64,000 nucleotides of DNA from Falsihalocynthiibacter arcticus (GTDB lineage: Bacteria; Pseudomonadota; Alphaproteobacteria; Rhodobacterales; Rhodobacteraceae): contig NZ_CP014327.1 of NCBI RefSeq assembly GCF_000812665.2, positions 1,319,501 to 1,383,500 on the forward strand, given 5' to 3'. Position 1 is the stretch's first letter. Each line of letters starts with the position of its first letter. The translations under genes were made by a program, and so were the position numbers. Positions 1 to 11,700 of the stretch are shown here, in pieces. The notes beneath the pieces were generated by a model, which ran no database searches, was not told where the DNA came from, and saw only the letters and a list, made by a program, of their open reading frames with translations.

Positions 1-161
1 TCCAGCGAAAGTCCCGAAAAACCACCATTCTCAGGGCTGGTTTGCGGTACCAGAATAGAGCCGACATATCGGGCTTTTGACGTGATGCTGGTTGCTAAAC
101 CTTGAGAAAACAGGCCGATTAAGGCCAAAACCGCTATTGCGACGACAAAACTTGAGCGCAT
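1..161 (-). CDS. N-terminus of an esterase-like/phytase-like secreted protein (partial, cut by window edge)
   Basis: Only the first 53 codons lie in the window; the gene runs off the left edge. The ATG (complement of 159-161) opens a typical signal peptide: MRSS, then a hydrophobic stretch rich in V, A, L and I ending near Gly-Leu-Ala. The motif SPENGGFSGLSL follows around residues 41-52. A GG-x-SGL motif soon after the signal peptide is what I associate with the 'esterase-like activity of phytase' family, so this assignment is inference from a short piece. The start lies 28 bases inside the 3' end of mepA in another frame, so it is probably the third gene of the operon UMF1 transporter - mepA - this gene. 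The family could be wrong; an exported protein is more certain. Confidence 0.5.
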   Translation of the reverse strand, partial: MRSSFVVAIAVLALIGLFSQGLATSITSKARYVGSILVPQTSPENGGFSGLSL

Positions 162-1006
162 TGGTTGGGAAGGTCCGATAAGATGAGTTCACGACGTTTT
201 TTAGGAGGCGGCGCATTTGGATCGCGCGGTTTTGGCGCGGGTGGATTTAGAATATCGGCTACCCATTTTTCGGCGTCCGCACAGCCATCACCCTTCGGAG
301 GGGGCGCTTGATCGACGCAGTTTTTCTCGCCTTTGGGGCAGGCAAGGCGCACGTGGAAATGATAGTGGTGACCGTACCACGGACGAATTTTTCGCAACCA
401 ATCGCGATTGCCTTTTTCATCCCTACACATTTGGACTTTGGCACCGGGAAATACAAAGATCCGCGCAACGCTTTTGTCTTTTGCAGCGGCCTTTAGGATA
501 TTATGGTGCGCCGCCGTCCAGCCGGAATTCACATAAGCGCCTTTACTTTTCTGCATCGAGATCGACGAAAGGTTCTCTCGATCTTTGCGAGACAAATTCA
601 AGTTCGTGGCCGGCAGCATCCAGATATCTGCATCCAAGCCCAGCTGATGACTGCGGTGACCAGACGTCATTGGCCCCCCACGCGGCTGGGACATATCGCC
701 AACATAAAGGCCATTCCAACCGTTTTGTTGCGCAGCCGTTTTCGACAGGCGTTCAACAAACTCAATTGTATCGGAGTGCGCCCAGTTGCGGTTCCGTGAC
801 AGGCGCATCGCTTGCCACGTCGGGCCGGTTTCGGGCAATTGTTGCGCGCCTGCAATGCATCCTTTTGAGTATCCACCAAAGGACATGGACTGATGATCTG
901 TACCCGTTTTCTTGGCCCCAAAGAGGGCGCGCGCTTCGGGTTCGGCAGCCATGCTCGGCGCAGAAGCGAGGGCGAGGATAACAGTCAATATGCCGCGTAA
1001 TTTCAT
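134..1006 (-). CDS. mepA: Penicillin-insensitive murein endopeptidase MepA
   Basis: A 290-residue periplasmic metallopeptidase of family M74 (LAS fold) that cuts the D-Ala-meso-DAP cross-link of peptidoglycan. A signal peptide ending in SMA-AEP covers about residues 1-20. The zinc-site motif SHQLGLDAD is visible, with His120 and Asp127 at the spacing of the characterised E. coli enzyme, and a second zinc-binding HYHFH cluster lies at 214-218. The length is normal for the family. The ATG overlaps the stop of the upstream UMF1 transporter gene by four bases (ATGA), which suggests translational coupling. The tail beyond residue 260 is proline-rich and basic (KPRDPNAPPPKKR), probably a flexible extension. 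The 254-codon open frame on the opposite strand is a shadow. Confidence 0.93.
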   Translation of the reverse strand: MKLRGILTVILALASAPSMAAEPEARALFGAKKTGTDHQSMSFGGYSKGCIAGAQQLPETGPTWQAMRLSRNRNWAHSDTIEFVERLSKTAAQQNGWNGLYVGDMSQPRGGPMTSGHRSHQLGLDADIWMLPATNLNLSRKDRENLSSISMQKSKGAYVNSGWTAAHHNILKAAAKDKSVARIFVFPGAKVQMCRDEKGNRDWLRKIRPWYGHHYHFHVRLACPKGEKNCVDQAPPPKGDGCADAEKWVADILNPPAPKPRDPNAPPPKKRRELILSDLPNQCAQVLSSQ

Positions 1007-2379
1007 GCGGTTTGGTCTCCTTGGGGTTTCACCCAGACTAACAGGACGAGGCCGATAATGAATAGCGCAATTAAGGGCGTTATCCCTATCCGCGCGTTTC
1101 CGCTTATGTCTGACGTCAATGCCACCAATGCGGGCGCAAGGAAAGAGGTGGCTTTGCCCGACAGCGCATAAAGGCCGAAAGCTTCGGTCGCGTGCAACGG
1201 GTTTGCATGGCGGACCATCATTGTCCGCGAACTTGCTTGCAGCACGCCACCCATACCGCCAATGAGGCCGCCGCAGATGAAGAAAATAATGTCAGGTGCG
1301 CTGGAACCCTGCGAAAATTGGATGCCGAAAAGGCTCTCGCGCGTCATCGAAACCACAACAATACAAACGCCAATCAGGACGAGGATCGCGACTTTTAAAA
1401 TGGGTTTTGGCCCCGTCCTTTGATCGATATGCCCGCCGAAATACGCGAAAATCGCCGCCGTGATGGCCCCCACAATTCCGAATATCCCGATCTGAATGAT
1501 TGACCAATCTAGCACCGCTTTCGCATAGAGCGCCCCAAAGCCATAAAGCCCGTTCAGCGCGTCGCGATAAAAAAGGCTGCTGGTGAGAAAGGCAAAAAGG
1601 CTGCTGCGTTGGGGCAAGGATTTAATGGTTTTCCACAGGGACCCAAGAGCGGTTTTTACGCCGCCCTCTGTTGCATTTTCGCGGGGTGTTTCACGTACCC
1701 AAAGGAAAAACGGGATCATCCCGATGATAAACCAAAGGGCGGTAAAAGGGCCGACAAACCTAGTGCCTTCACGCGCTGCGCTCTCAAGTCCGAACAGAGG
1801 TGCAATGCCCAAAAGAGTCACCCCTGTCGCGTTCTCGGCAAAGAACAACAACATGATAAAAAGCGATAGAACCCCGCCCCAATATCCAAGCGCAAACCCC
1901 GATCCAGAAATACGTCCGATGTCCTTTGGGGGCGCGAGGGTCGGCAGGATTGAATTGGTGAAAATCGTGGTGAACTCCGCCCCAATGAGGCCAATACCAA
2001 AAAACATCAGTACAATCGCGATGTTAAAGCTACTGGGATCGGCGAACCACAAGCCAGCAGCCCCCACAACATACAGCACCGAAAACGTCTTGATCCAGAG
2101 CGTTCGCCGCCCCGAACTATCGGCAAACGCGCCCAAGACGGGGGCTGAAAAAGCGATAATAAGGCCGGTGATCGAAAGCCCGTATCCCCAATAGGCCTGC
2201 GCTTGGGCTTTTGCGGCATCGGGCGTCATGCCCGATGTCATCAGCGAGTTAGCGACGATTTCCGCAAAATAGGGTCCGAAAATAAAGGTCAAAAGCAACG
2301 TATGATAAGGCTGGCTAGCCCAATCAAACATCATCCACCCCCAGATGCGTTTCTTCGCGGAAACCTCTGTCATGCCCAT
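1003..2379 (-). CDS. MFS transporter of the UMF1 (Atg22-like) family
   Basis: A 458-residue inner-membrane protein with about 12 hydrophobic segments. The opening WGWMMFDWASQPYHTLL is the hallmark of the UMF1 family (Unidentified Major Facilitator 1, related to yeast vacuole effluxer Atg22), whose bacterial substrates are not settled. A conserved loop after TM2-3 reads GAFADSSGRR. The gene is first in a minus-strand set with mepA and the phytase-like gene, overlapping mepA by four bases. The link to mepA suggests, but does not prove, a role in recovery of wall turnover products. The start is ATG with no better alternative. The family is clear and the substrate unknown. Confidence 0.88.
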   Translation of the reverse strand: MGMTEVSAKKRIWGWMMFDWASQPYHTLLLTFIFGPYFAEIVANSLMTSGMTPDAAKAQAQAYWGYGLSITGLIIAFSAPVLGAFADSSGRRTLWIKTFSVLYVVGAAGLWFADPSSFNIAIVLMFFGIGLIGAEFTTIFTNSILPTLAPPKDIGRISGSGFALGYWGGVLSLFIMLLFFAENATGVTLLGIAPLFGLESAAREGTRFVGPFTALWFIIGMIPFFLWVRETPRENATEGGVKTALGSLWKTIKSLPQRSSLFAFLTSSLFYRDALNGLYGFGALYAKAVLDWSIIQIGIFGIVGAITAAIFAYFGGHIDQRTGPKPILKVAILVLIGVCIVVVSMTRESLFGIQFSQGSSAPDIIFFICGGLIGGMGGVLQASSRTMMVRHANPLHATEAFGLYALSGKATSFLAPALVALTSDISGNARIGITPLIALFIIGLVLLVWVKPQGDQTA

Positions 2380-2433
2380 TCCTCTACGTCTTTTTCAACA
2401 ACTGAATAGAGAAGTGGCCATTTGCGCAAGGTT

Positions 2434-2973
2434 TTAGAGGGCGTCCTGCATCGGTGGCCACGGGCGTTGACCTTCGGCACCCACCCAAGCGGCGACCCAT
2501 TCTGGCATCGCGGGAGCATCCGTTTCCACACCCATCGCCGTCATAACGCGATCTGTCGCAACAATCCCGTTGCGATCCGTTATCGCCATTCTAAACAGCG
2601 CATGGCTCGTACATTCGCCCTTATACCACATCGATTGCTCCAGAAAGATGAACCGCGCATCCCACGTTACAAGGCGACTGTGCATTTCGAGGCGGTCAAA
2701 TACGCGCACGCGGCGTCGGTACCGAACGCTCGATCCAGCAACCGTTAGGCCCCATTTCTGCGCCTTCATAGTTTTCATAACGCCTGTACGTGTGGCCAAT
2801 GGAATACGCCCAAGGTCATAAATCGAAAGGGTGCGACCATTGTTGAGCTCGAACCAAAAATCCAGATCCCAAGGCCAGCAAATGTGGTGCGAGACATGCG
2901 TTTCCCCAAGTTCAAGCGCGGGGGCATTTCGGAATTTAACGACTTCTTTGCCCATTCGGAAAAACGGATACAT
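2434..2973 (-). CDS. Thioesterase-like (hot-dog fold) protein
   Basis: A 179-residue protein without signal peptide or membrane segments. The pattern HVSHHICWPWDLDFWFELNNG near residues 26-46, followed by YRRRVRVFDRLEMHSRLVTWDARFIFLEQ, fits the 4HBT/Them6-like hot-dog thioesterase superfamily. The N-D-type catalytic position corresponds to the W-D-L-D-F segment. It probably hydrolyses an acyl-CoA, but no substrate can be read from the sequence. It stands alone on the minus strand and is divergent from yggT (137 bases apart), so it is likely transcribed singly. Confidence 0.8.
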   Translation of the reverse strand: MYPFFRMGKEVVKFRNAPALELGETHVSHHICWPWDLDFWFELNNGRTLSIYDLGRIPLATRTGVMKTMKAQKWGLTVAGSSVRYRRRVRVFDRLEMHSRLVTWDARFIFLEQSMWYKGECTSHALFRMAITDRNGIVATDRVMTAMGVETDAPAMPEWVAAWVGAEGQRPWPPMQDAL

Positions 2974-3110
2974 TGGGAACTCCTTTTCGCATTGGCTTGG
3001 CGCGTAACTGACCTATCGTCAATACCTACGTCGCGGCAAATCCACCTAAACTCTTGTCAGCGCGCGCTACGACCTTTACTTGAGGGAAACAAAGCAAAAA
3101 GGTTCGGTTC

Positions 3111-3397
3111 ATGTCTTCACTCTATCAAATCCTAAATCTGCTCATCAGTGTCGTGTGGTACATCATGATTGCGCACATCATCATGAGTTGGCTGATTAAC
3201 TTTCAGGTTCTGAATTTGCGCCAACCGCTTGTTGCGCAACTTTGGTTTGGATTGAACAAATTGCTTGAGCCAATTTACAGCCGCATTCGCCGCTTTCTGC
3301 CCGAAATGGGGGGCTTGATCTTGCGCCGCTGGTTGCCTTTCTTGCGTTGATCATCGTCCGCATTCTTCTTCAAAATAACGCAGCGCTTTTCTTCTAG
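3111..3397 (+). CDS. yggT: YggT family membrane protein, frameshifted in a G run as written
   Basis: A small inner-membrane protein of the YggT/CcmB-type family (two hydrophobic hairpins), implicated in osmotic tolerance or cell division in other bacteria. As written the frame gives 79 residues and ends at 3350 in an atypical tail (LILRRWLPFLR). In the +1 frame the normal family ending appears at once: GLDLAPLVAFLALIIVR followed by LLQNNAALFF and a stop at 3395-3397. The change of frame falls exactly on the run of six G at 3308-3313; seven G would give a seamless 95-residue protein. The gene is therefore either broken by a one-base loss or the base was missed in sequencing. It is divergent from the thioesterase and just upstream of recQ. 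Confidence 0.8.
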
Positions 3398-3463
3398 GAT
3401 CGCTTGCCCTTGCGCACAGCCTGTGGGATTGTGGTGACAACCAAAAAAGCAGCACCACAGGCC

Positions 3464-5515
3464 ATGACCACCGCGCAATCGCTCCTCTCTTCTGTCTTCG
3501 GGTTTGATGAATTTCGACCCGGCCAAGAAGAGATCGTTGATGCCGTTACCAACGGCAAAAACACGCTGGCCATCATGCCAACTGGGGGCGGGAAATCGCT
3601 GTGTTTCCAACTTCCGGCCTTGGTGCGTAGCGGTGTAACGGTCGTTATTTCCCCGCTGATCGCCCTCATGCGCGATCAAGTGCGCGCTCTGAAAGAGGCC
3701 GGTGTTGAAGCCGGAGCCTTAACCTCTGGAAACACCGAAGAAGAGACCGCGCAGGTGTTTGAAGCGCTGGATGCGGGCCGTTTAAAGCTATTATATTTGG
3801 CGCCCGAACGGCTTGCGAACGGCGGCACGATGAACATGTTGCGCCGCATCGGCGTCAGTCTCATCGCCGTTGACGAGGCCCATTGTGTTTCGGCTTGGGG
3901 CCATGATTTCCGTCCCGACTACCTCAAAATCGGCGAGTTGCGGGAGCTTCTTGACGTGCCCCTCGCGGCGTTCACGGCAACTGCCGATCAAGAAACCCGC
4001 GATGAAATTGTCGAGCGCCTCTTTAATAATGTGCAGCCAGAAACCTTCCTGCATGGCTTTGATAGGCCCAATATCCACCTGAAATTTGAAGCAAAAGACG
4101 GCCCGCGCGGGCAAATATTGGCCTTCGCCGCTGCCCGCAAAGGTCAGCCCGGGATCGTCTATTGCGCTAGTCGTGCGAAAACCGAGGCCCTCGCCAAAGC
4201 CTTGCGCGATGCTGGCCACCACGCATTACATTACCATGGTGGCATGCAAGCCGACGATCGCCGCATTGTGGAAAGTCGATTTCAGCGCGAAGACGGCTTG
4301 ATCGTCACCGCGACCGTGGCCTTTGGCATGGGCATCGATAAACCCGATATTCGATGGGTCGCCCACGCAGATTTGCCCAAATCCATCGAAACGTATTATC
4401 AAGAAATTGGTCGCGCGGGTCGTGACGGAGCCCCAGCGGAAACCCTGACGTTGTTTGGGGCCGAAGATGTTCGCCTACGCAGAACCCAAATTGATGAAGG
4501 GCTCGCCCCACCTGATCGGCGGATGGCGGATCACGCACGCCTGAATGCGCTACTGGGTTTGGCCGAAGCGCTGCGGTGTCGTCGCCAAAACCTGCTGTCC
4601 TATTTTGACGAAGACAGCCCGCCTTGCGGAAATTGCGACCTATGTGAAACGCCTGCGGATATTTTTGACGGCACCATCGCGGTGCGAAAAGCCCTCTCCG
4701 CGATTTTGCGCACGAACGAGTATTTCGGCGCGGGCCACCTCATCGACATTCTGATCGGAAATGTGTCGCCAAAAGTCCGCGAACGCGGCCACGACGCTTT
4801 GCCAACTTTTGGCGTTGGAAAAGAGTTCAATAAGCGCGAGTGGCAAGCGATTTTCCGGCAAATGATGGGGCATGATTTGGTGCGCCCTGACGCCGAGCGA
4901 TACGGCGCCCTACGGATGACCCAAGCGGCGCGCCCCCTCTTGCGCGACGAAACGACGATTGAGTTGCGGCGCGATCTGATCAAAAAGGCATCCGAAACGC
5001 GGACGCCTGCGATCAAACGCATGGTTTCCGACGAGGATGAACCTCTCCTCAGTGCGCTAAAAGCCAAACGGCGCGCCCTCGCCGAAACGGCGCGTGTTCC
5101 CGCCTATGTTGTTTTCAACGACAAAACGCTTATCGAAATGGCGGAAACCCGCCCGAAAAATCTCGACGATATGGCGCGTATTGGCGGCGTCGGTGCGAAA
5201 AAGCTCGAAACCTACGGCGCTGTTTTTCTGGAGGTCATCGTTGGGGCGGCATCCGAAAATATGCACCCCTTGCGCCGAAAAATAGCGGGCAGGGCCTCGG
5301 GGGATGTTTTTGACAAGCTTGCCGAAACACAGGTTCGACTGGCGCGCGGCGAGTCTGGATTGGATAAATACCTAAGTTGCAGCACGTCCACGCTGCGCCA
5401 TATCGCTGAGCGAAAACCGGCGTCGTTAGATAATTTAGAACGTGTGTCCGGTATGGGGGCGGTAAAAGCTGAGCGCTTTGGCTCCGCGTTTCTTGAAGTT
5501 TTGAAAGAAGATTGA
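3464..5515 (+). CDS. recQ: ATP-dependent DNA helicase RecQ
   Basis: A 3'-5' superfamily 2 DNA helicase acting in recombination and repair of stalled forks. Counting from the ATG at 3464 (683 residues), the Walker A PTGGGKS is near residue 40, the DEAH box sits in VDEAHCVSAWGHDFRPDY, and motif VI is QEIGRAGRDG. A RQC zinc site shows as CRRQNLLSYF...CGNCDLC. The C-terminus carries two HRDC-like modules in a row (about 525-590 and 610-680), each with a G-x-G-A-x-K helix-turn-helix. An in-frame TTG at 3404 and GTG at 3431 also exist. I chose the ATG because the first 20 codons of the longer form do not look like RecQ, whose homologues begin close to the SLL-x-VFGF motif. yaaA starts four bases after the stop. 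Confidence 0.95.
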   Translation: MTTAQSLLSSVFGFDEFRPGQEEIVDAVTNGKNTLAIMPTGGGKSLCFQLPALVRSGVTVVISPLIALMRDQVRALKEAGVEAGALTSGNTEEETAQVFEALDAGRLKLLYLAPERLANGGTMNMLRRIGVSLIAVDEAHCVSAWGHDFRPDYLKIGELRELLDVPLAAFTATADQETRDEIVERLFNNVQPETFLHGFDRPNIHLKFEAKDGPRGQILAFAAARKGQPGIVYCASRAKTEALAKALRDAGHHALHYHGGMQADDRRIVESRFQREDGLIVTATVAFGMGIDKPDIRWVAHADLPKSIETYYQEIGRAGRDGAPAETLTLFGAEDVRLRRTQIDEGLAPPDRRMADHARLNALLGLAEALRCRRQNLLSYFDEDSPPCGNCDLCETPADIFDGTIAVRKALSAILRTNEYFGAGHLIDILIGNVSPKVRERGHDALPTFGVGKEFNKREWQAIFRQMMGHDLVRPDAERYGALRMTQAARPLLRDETTIELRRDLIKKASETRTPAIKRMVSDEDEPLLSALKAKRRALAETARVPAYVVFNDKTLIEMAETRPKNLDDMARIGGVGAKKLETYGAVFLEVIVGAASENMHPLRRKIAGRASGDVFDKLAETQVRLARGESGLDKYLSCSTSTLRHIAERKPASLDNLERVSGMGAVKAERFGSAFLEVLKED

Positions 5516-5518
5516 AAA

Positions 5519-6269
5519 ATGCTAACCGTAATCTCCCCCGCAAAACGTTTGAATTTTGATCCCATTGATGGCCCCGTGTCCTTTCCGAAGTTTCAGGAGG
5601 ACGCTACCTCGCTCGCGGCCACCGCGAGTCGCCTTTCCGTCAAAAAGCTTCAAGAACTAATGTCTATTAGTTCAGATCTCGCCAAACTCAACGCGCAAAG
5701 GTTTCGCGATTTTGAACCGGAATCAACATTGGAAAACGCTAAACAAGCGGCCTACGCCTTTGCGGGTGACACCTATTTGGGTCTCGAAGCTTCGAGCCTA
5801 GATGCGGACGAGATGGATTTCGCACGTGGGCATTTGCGGATTTTGTCGGGCCTGTACGGCGTGCTGGCACCTCACGATCTCATTCAACCCTATCGTTTGG
5901 AAATGGGGAGCCGATTAAAAACGCGCCAAGGAAAAACGCTGTACGCATATTGGGGAAACCGAATTGCTAAGGCCCTCAATGATGCTGCCCAGGCCAGTGG
6001 CAGCGATATCCTCGTAAATTGCGCGTCCAAGGAGTATTTCACAGCCGTTGATCTATCGGTGCTTACCTTGAAAATCGTGACCCCTCAGTTTCTGGAAGAT
6101 CGTCCTGGCGGGCCGAAAATAATTAGTTTTAGCGCCAAGAAAGCACGCGGGGCGATGGCAAGATTTGTTATTCAAAACCGTATTGAAGATCCCCAAGGCC
6201 TTCGCGATTTTGAAAGTGGCGGGTTTTTGTTTGCTCCTGAGCGCTCGACCCCTGAGCAACCCGTGTTTA

Positions 6270-6286
<17 letters not shown>
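5519..6286 (+). CDS. yaaA: Peroxide stress protein YaaA (DUF328)
   Basis: A 255-residue cytoplasmic protein of the YaaA/UPF0246 family, which limits free iron and oxidative DNA damage in E. coli and binds DNA. Family signatures are the N-terminal VISPAKRLNF, the central FARGHLRILSGLYGVLAPHDLIQPYRLEMG, and NCASKEYF followed by KARGAMARF near the end. The length is as usual. The spacing to recQ is three bases, so the two probably form one repair/oxidative-stress transcript. The last 17 bases overlap the end of the convergent histidine kinase gene. Confidence 0.93.
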
Positions 6287-8551
<2,265 letters not shown>

Positions 8552-8709
8552 TCCAAAATTATGCCCCGAAGAATGCTTAAGAAAGCGAGTTTGGGCGATT
8601 CTGGTAAAAAGATTCTTAAGGACATCTAAATTCGCCCAGTCAAAGTCACTTGGTGGATTTTTAACAAAATCTGTGCAAGGCTTCGAACGATTCATTTTGA
8701 GGGTTTCCC

Positions 8710-11700
8710 ATGCGCATTATTTTTGCCGTTTTCGCTTTTCTCTTGCTCCTGCCAATAAGTGTTGCCGCGCAGGATGGCATGCCGGACCGGCGGTTCTCGA
8801 TTTCCCGTGATTTGGATTTTTACGGCGCTGATTTACAGTCCATTTTTGATACAACTTTCGAGGTTTGCCAGCGCACCTGTTTGGCCGATACTCAGTGCAA
8901 AGCCTTTACCTTCAATAAGCGCTCTAATGCCTGTTTCACCAAGAAAAGTGTCGAAGATACAGTCGCTTATGAAGGCGCTCTTTCAGGCCGAGTCTGGGAT
9001 AATGACCCCCGATTGGTTGCTTCTGCCGCGCAGCGATTGACTGAAATACCCTTTGTCGGCCAACCCCTACGCGATGGGGCCTATACGTTGGCGGCAAACC
9101 TTGGTCAGTATCACTATAGTGGCGAATGGGGTGTTGAAGACCTGTTGAATTCCGCCAGTGATCGTGAGGCCAATGGCGATCTGATGAATGCTCTGCATTT
9201 TGTTGGTGGCGCACTGTCCCTAACGGATTCGTCGGATTTATGGGTTGAATATGCGCGTCTTGCATTGGCCGTGAAGTTTGAGAACAGCGCCACGCAAAAC
9301 ACCTATCGCCAACGCGCGATGTGGGCCGCGATAAACGGATATATTCGCGCAGTTAACAATCCGCAAAAATCCAACGCGCTTTTCCAACTCGCGCTCGCGT
9401 TTGAAGCTAACAACCTTGGTCGCCAGATGATTCCCGCCCTTAACAAAGTCGCCGAAATCGCGCCGCGGGCCGATGCGGATGCCCTCCTAGAAAGCGCCAT
9501 TGCCAAATACGGATTCCGCATTACGGGCAACGAAATCGAGAGCGATTTGGCCGCCCCTCGCATCTGTGCAACCTTCTCCGAAAATCTGGTCGCCGCTGGG
9601 GTTGATTATACATCCTACATGCAGTTTCCAAGTGCCTCGCTTGCCGTGGAAGTCGAGAATGATCGCCTCTGTATTTCGGGTCTATCCCACGGCGAACGCG
9701 CCAAATTCACCTTCCGCCAAGGGCTACCCGCTGCCAGTGGCGAGACCCTCGCAAAAGACGTCGAAATCACTGGATATGTTCGCGATAGAACCCCCAGCGT
9801 CAGCTTCCCAAGTCGCGCATATGTCCTTCCCAAAACCCCCAATGCCGCCTTGCCGATTGAATCGGTTAATGCGAGCGAGATCGACCTAACCCTGCGCCGC
9901 GTTTCGGACCGCAATCTGTTGCGCGCCATTCAGGACAACTACTTCGGTCGCCCCATGTCCACATGGACCGAGCAAACCTTCGCCAGTGAAATTGCCGAAG
10001 ATATCTGGACGGGCACGGCGACCCTCACGCAAGACCTTAACCAAGACGTCACCACGCGCCTGCCGCTTGATGAAGCACTTACGGGGCAGCCTGCGGGAAT
10101 CTATGCGCTCAAGGCCAGCATTCCGGGCACCGACCCCTATGATAATCCGCCCGCAACCCAGTGGTTCGTACTCTCTGATCTCGGGGTCGCTACGGCGAGT
10201 GGCATTGATGGGCTGCATGTATTTGTGCGCAGCCTTGCGAGTGCCGACGTAAAGTCCGGCGTGACGGTCACCTTGCTTTCTGAGGCGAACTCCGTGCTGG
10301 CCGAGGGGCTAACCGATGCAAAGGGTTACGTGCATTTTGACGCGGGACTCACTTTGGGCACTGCTGGACGCGCGCCCGCGCTTGTGACGGTCACGGACGG
10401 CGAAACCGATATCGCGTTTCTCTCGCTCAAGGATGCCGAATTTGATCTCTCGGATCGCGGCGTCGAGGGGCGGCCTCCCGCGCCTCCGATTGACGTTTTC
10501 ATGACCACGGATCGCGGCGCGTATCGTGCGGGCGAGACGGTAAATGTGACCGCTCTTTTGCGTGACCAAGCTTCCCAAGCACTACAAAATGTGCCTGTGA
10601 CTGCCATTTTGCGCCGCCCCGATGGGGTTGAATATACGCGGCAAGTTTCCACCTCCTCCGAGATGGGCGGTCACGTACTTTCGCTACCAATTGCCGCCAC
10701 GGCGCCGCGTGGAAAATGGACGCTTGCCTTGTATGCCGACCCTGAGGTCGCAGCTCTCGCAACCCAAACCTTCCTTGTTGAAGATTTCCTCCCAGAACGC
10801 ATTGATTTCACATGGGACTTTGCCGACACCCCTCTGCGCCCGGGACAGGATATGTCCGTGGCTTTTGATGTGAAATACCTCTTTGGTGCCCCCGCCGAGG
10901 GGATGGGGGTTTCTGGTTCCGTGTCCTTGCGCGCGTCTGAGGGTCTAAGCGCCTATCCTGGGTATCAATTCGGCCGCTACGACGAGAGTTTCTATGCCGA
11001 GCGCACGTATTTTGACGGCGGCGATACCGACGCCCAAGGGATGGCAAACGCTGTGCTCACACTCCCCGAAAGCGATGGTGCAAATCGCCCTCTGAGCGCT
11101 GATTTCACCTTTTCGGTCACCGAAGGGTCGGGTCGTCCTGTTGAGCGCCGCGAAACCCGCGATCTTGATCTTGCGGGGTCTGTCATCGGAATCAAACCCC
11201 AGTTTGACGATGTGGTCGCCGAGGGTACAGCTGCCGAGTTCCTCATCCTACCTTTGGACAAGACCCAAACCCCCGTTGCGATGGATTTGGTCTATGCGGT
11301 CAATCGCGTGGAAACCACCTATCAATGGTATCAACAATACGGCAATTGGGACTATGAACCAATCACCCGCCGCACCCGCGTCGACAGTGGTAAAGTCACC
11401 TTTACGGGCGATCCAATCACCGTAAGCACCCCTGTTGAGTGGGGCCATTATGAACTGGTCGTGGAGCGGGCAGGCGGTGAAGCCCTCTCAAGCTCGCTGG
11501 ACTTCTACGCCGGTTGGTATGTCGCCGCCGATGTGACCACCACGCCCGACGTGCTCGACGTTTCCTTGGACAAAGCGAGCTATGTTCCGGGCGAGACTGC
11601 GACCCTGCGTTTTGTGCCGCGATATGCCGGCAAGGCCCTGATCACGGTCATGTCGAACCACCTGATTGATATGAAAATGATCGACGTGGTTGAGGGCGAA

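Noticed and set aside
217-981. 254-codon plus-strand open frame opposite mepA
   Set aside because: Composition shadow: low-complexity Arg/Ser-rich product, no start signal, fully covers a gene with clear MepA motifs.
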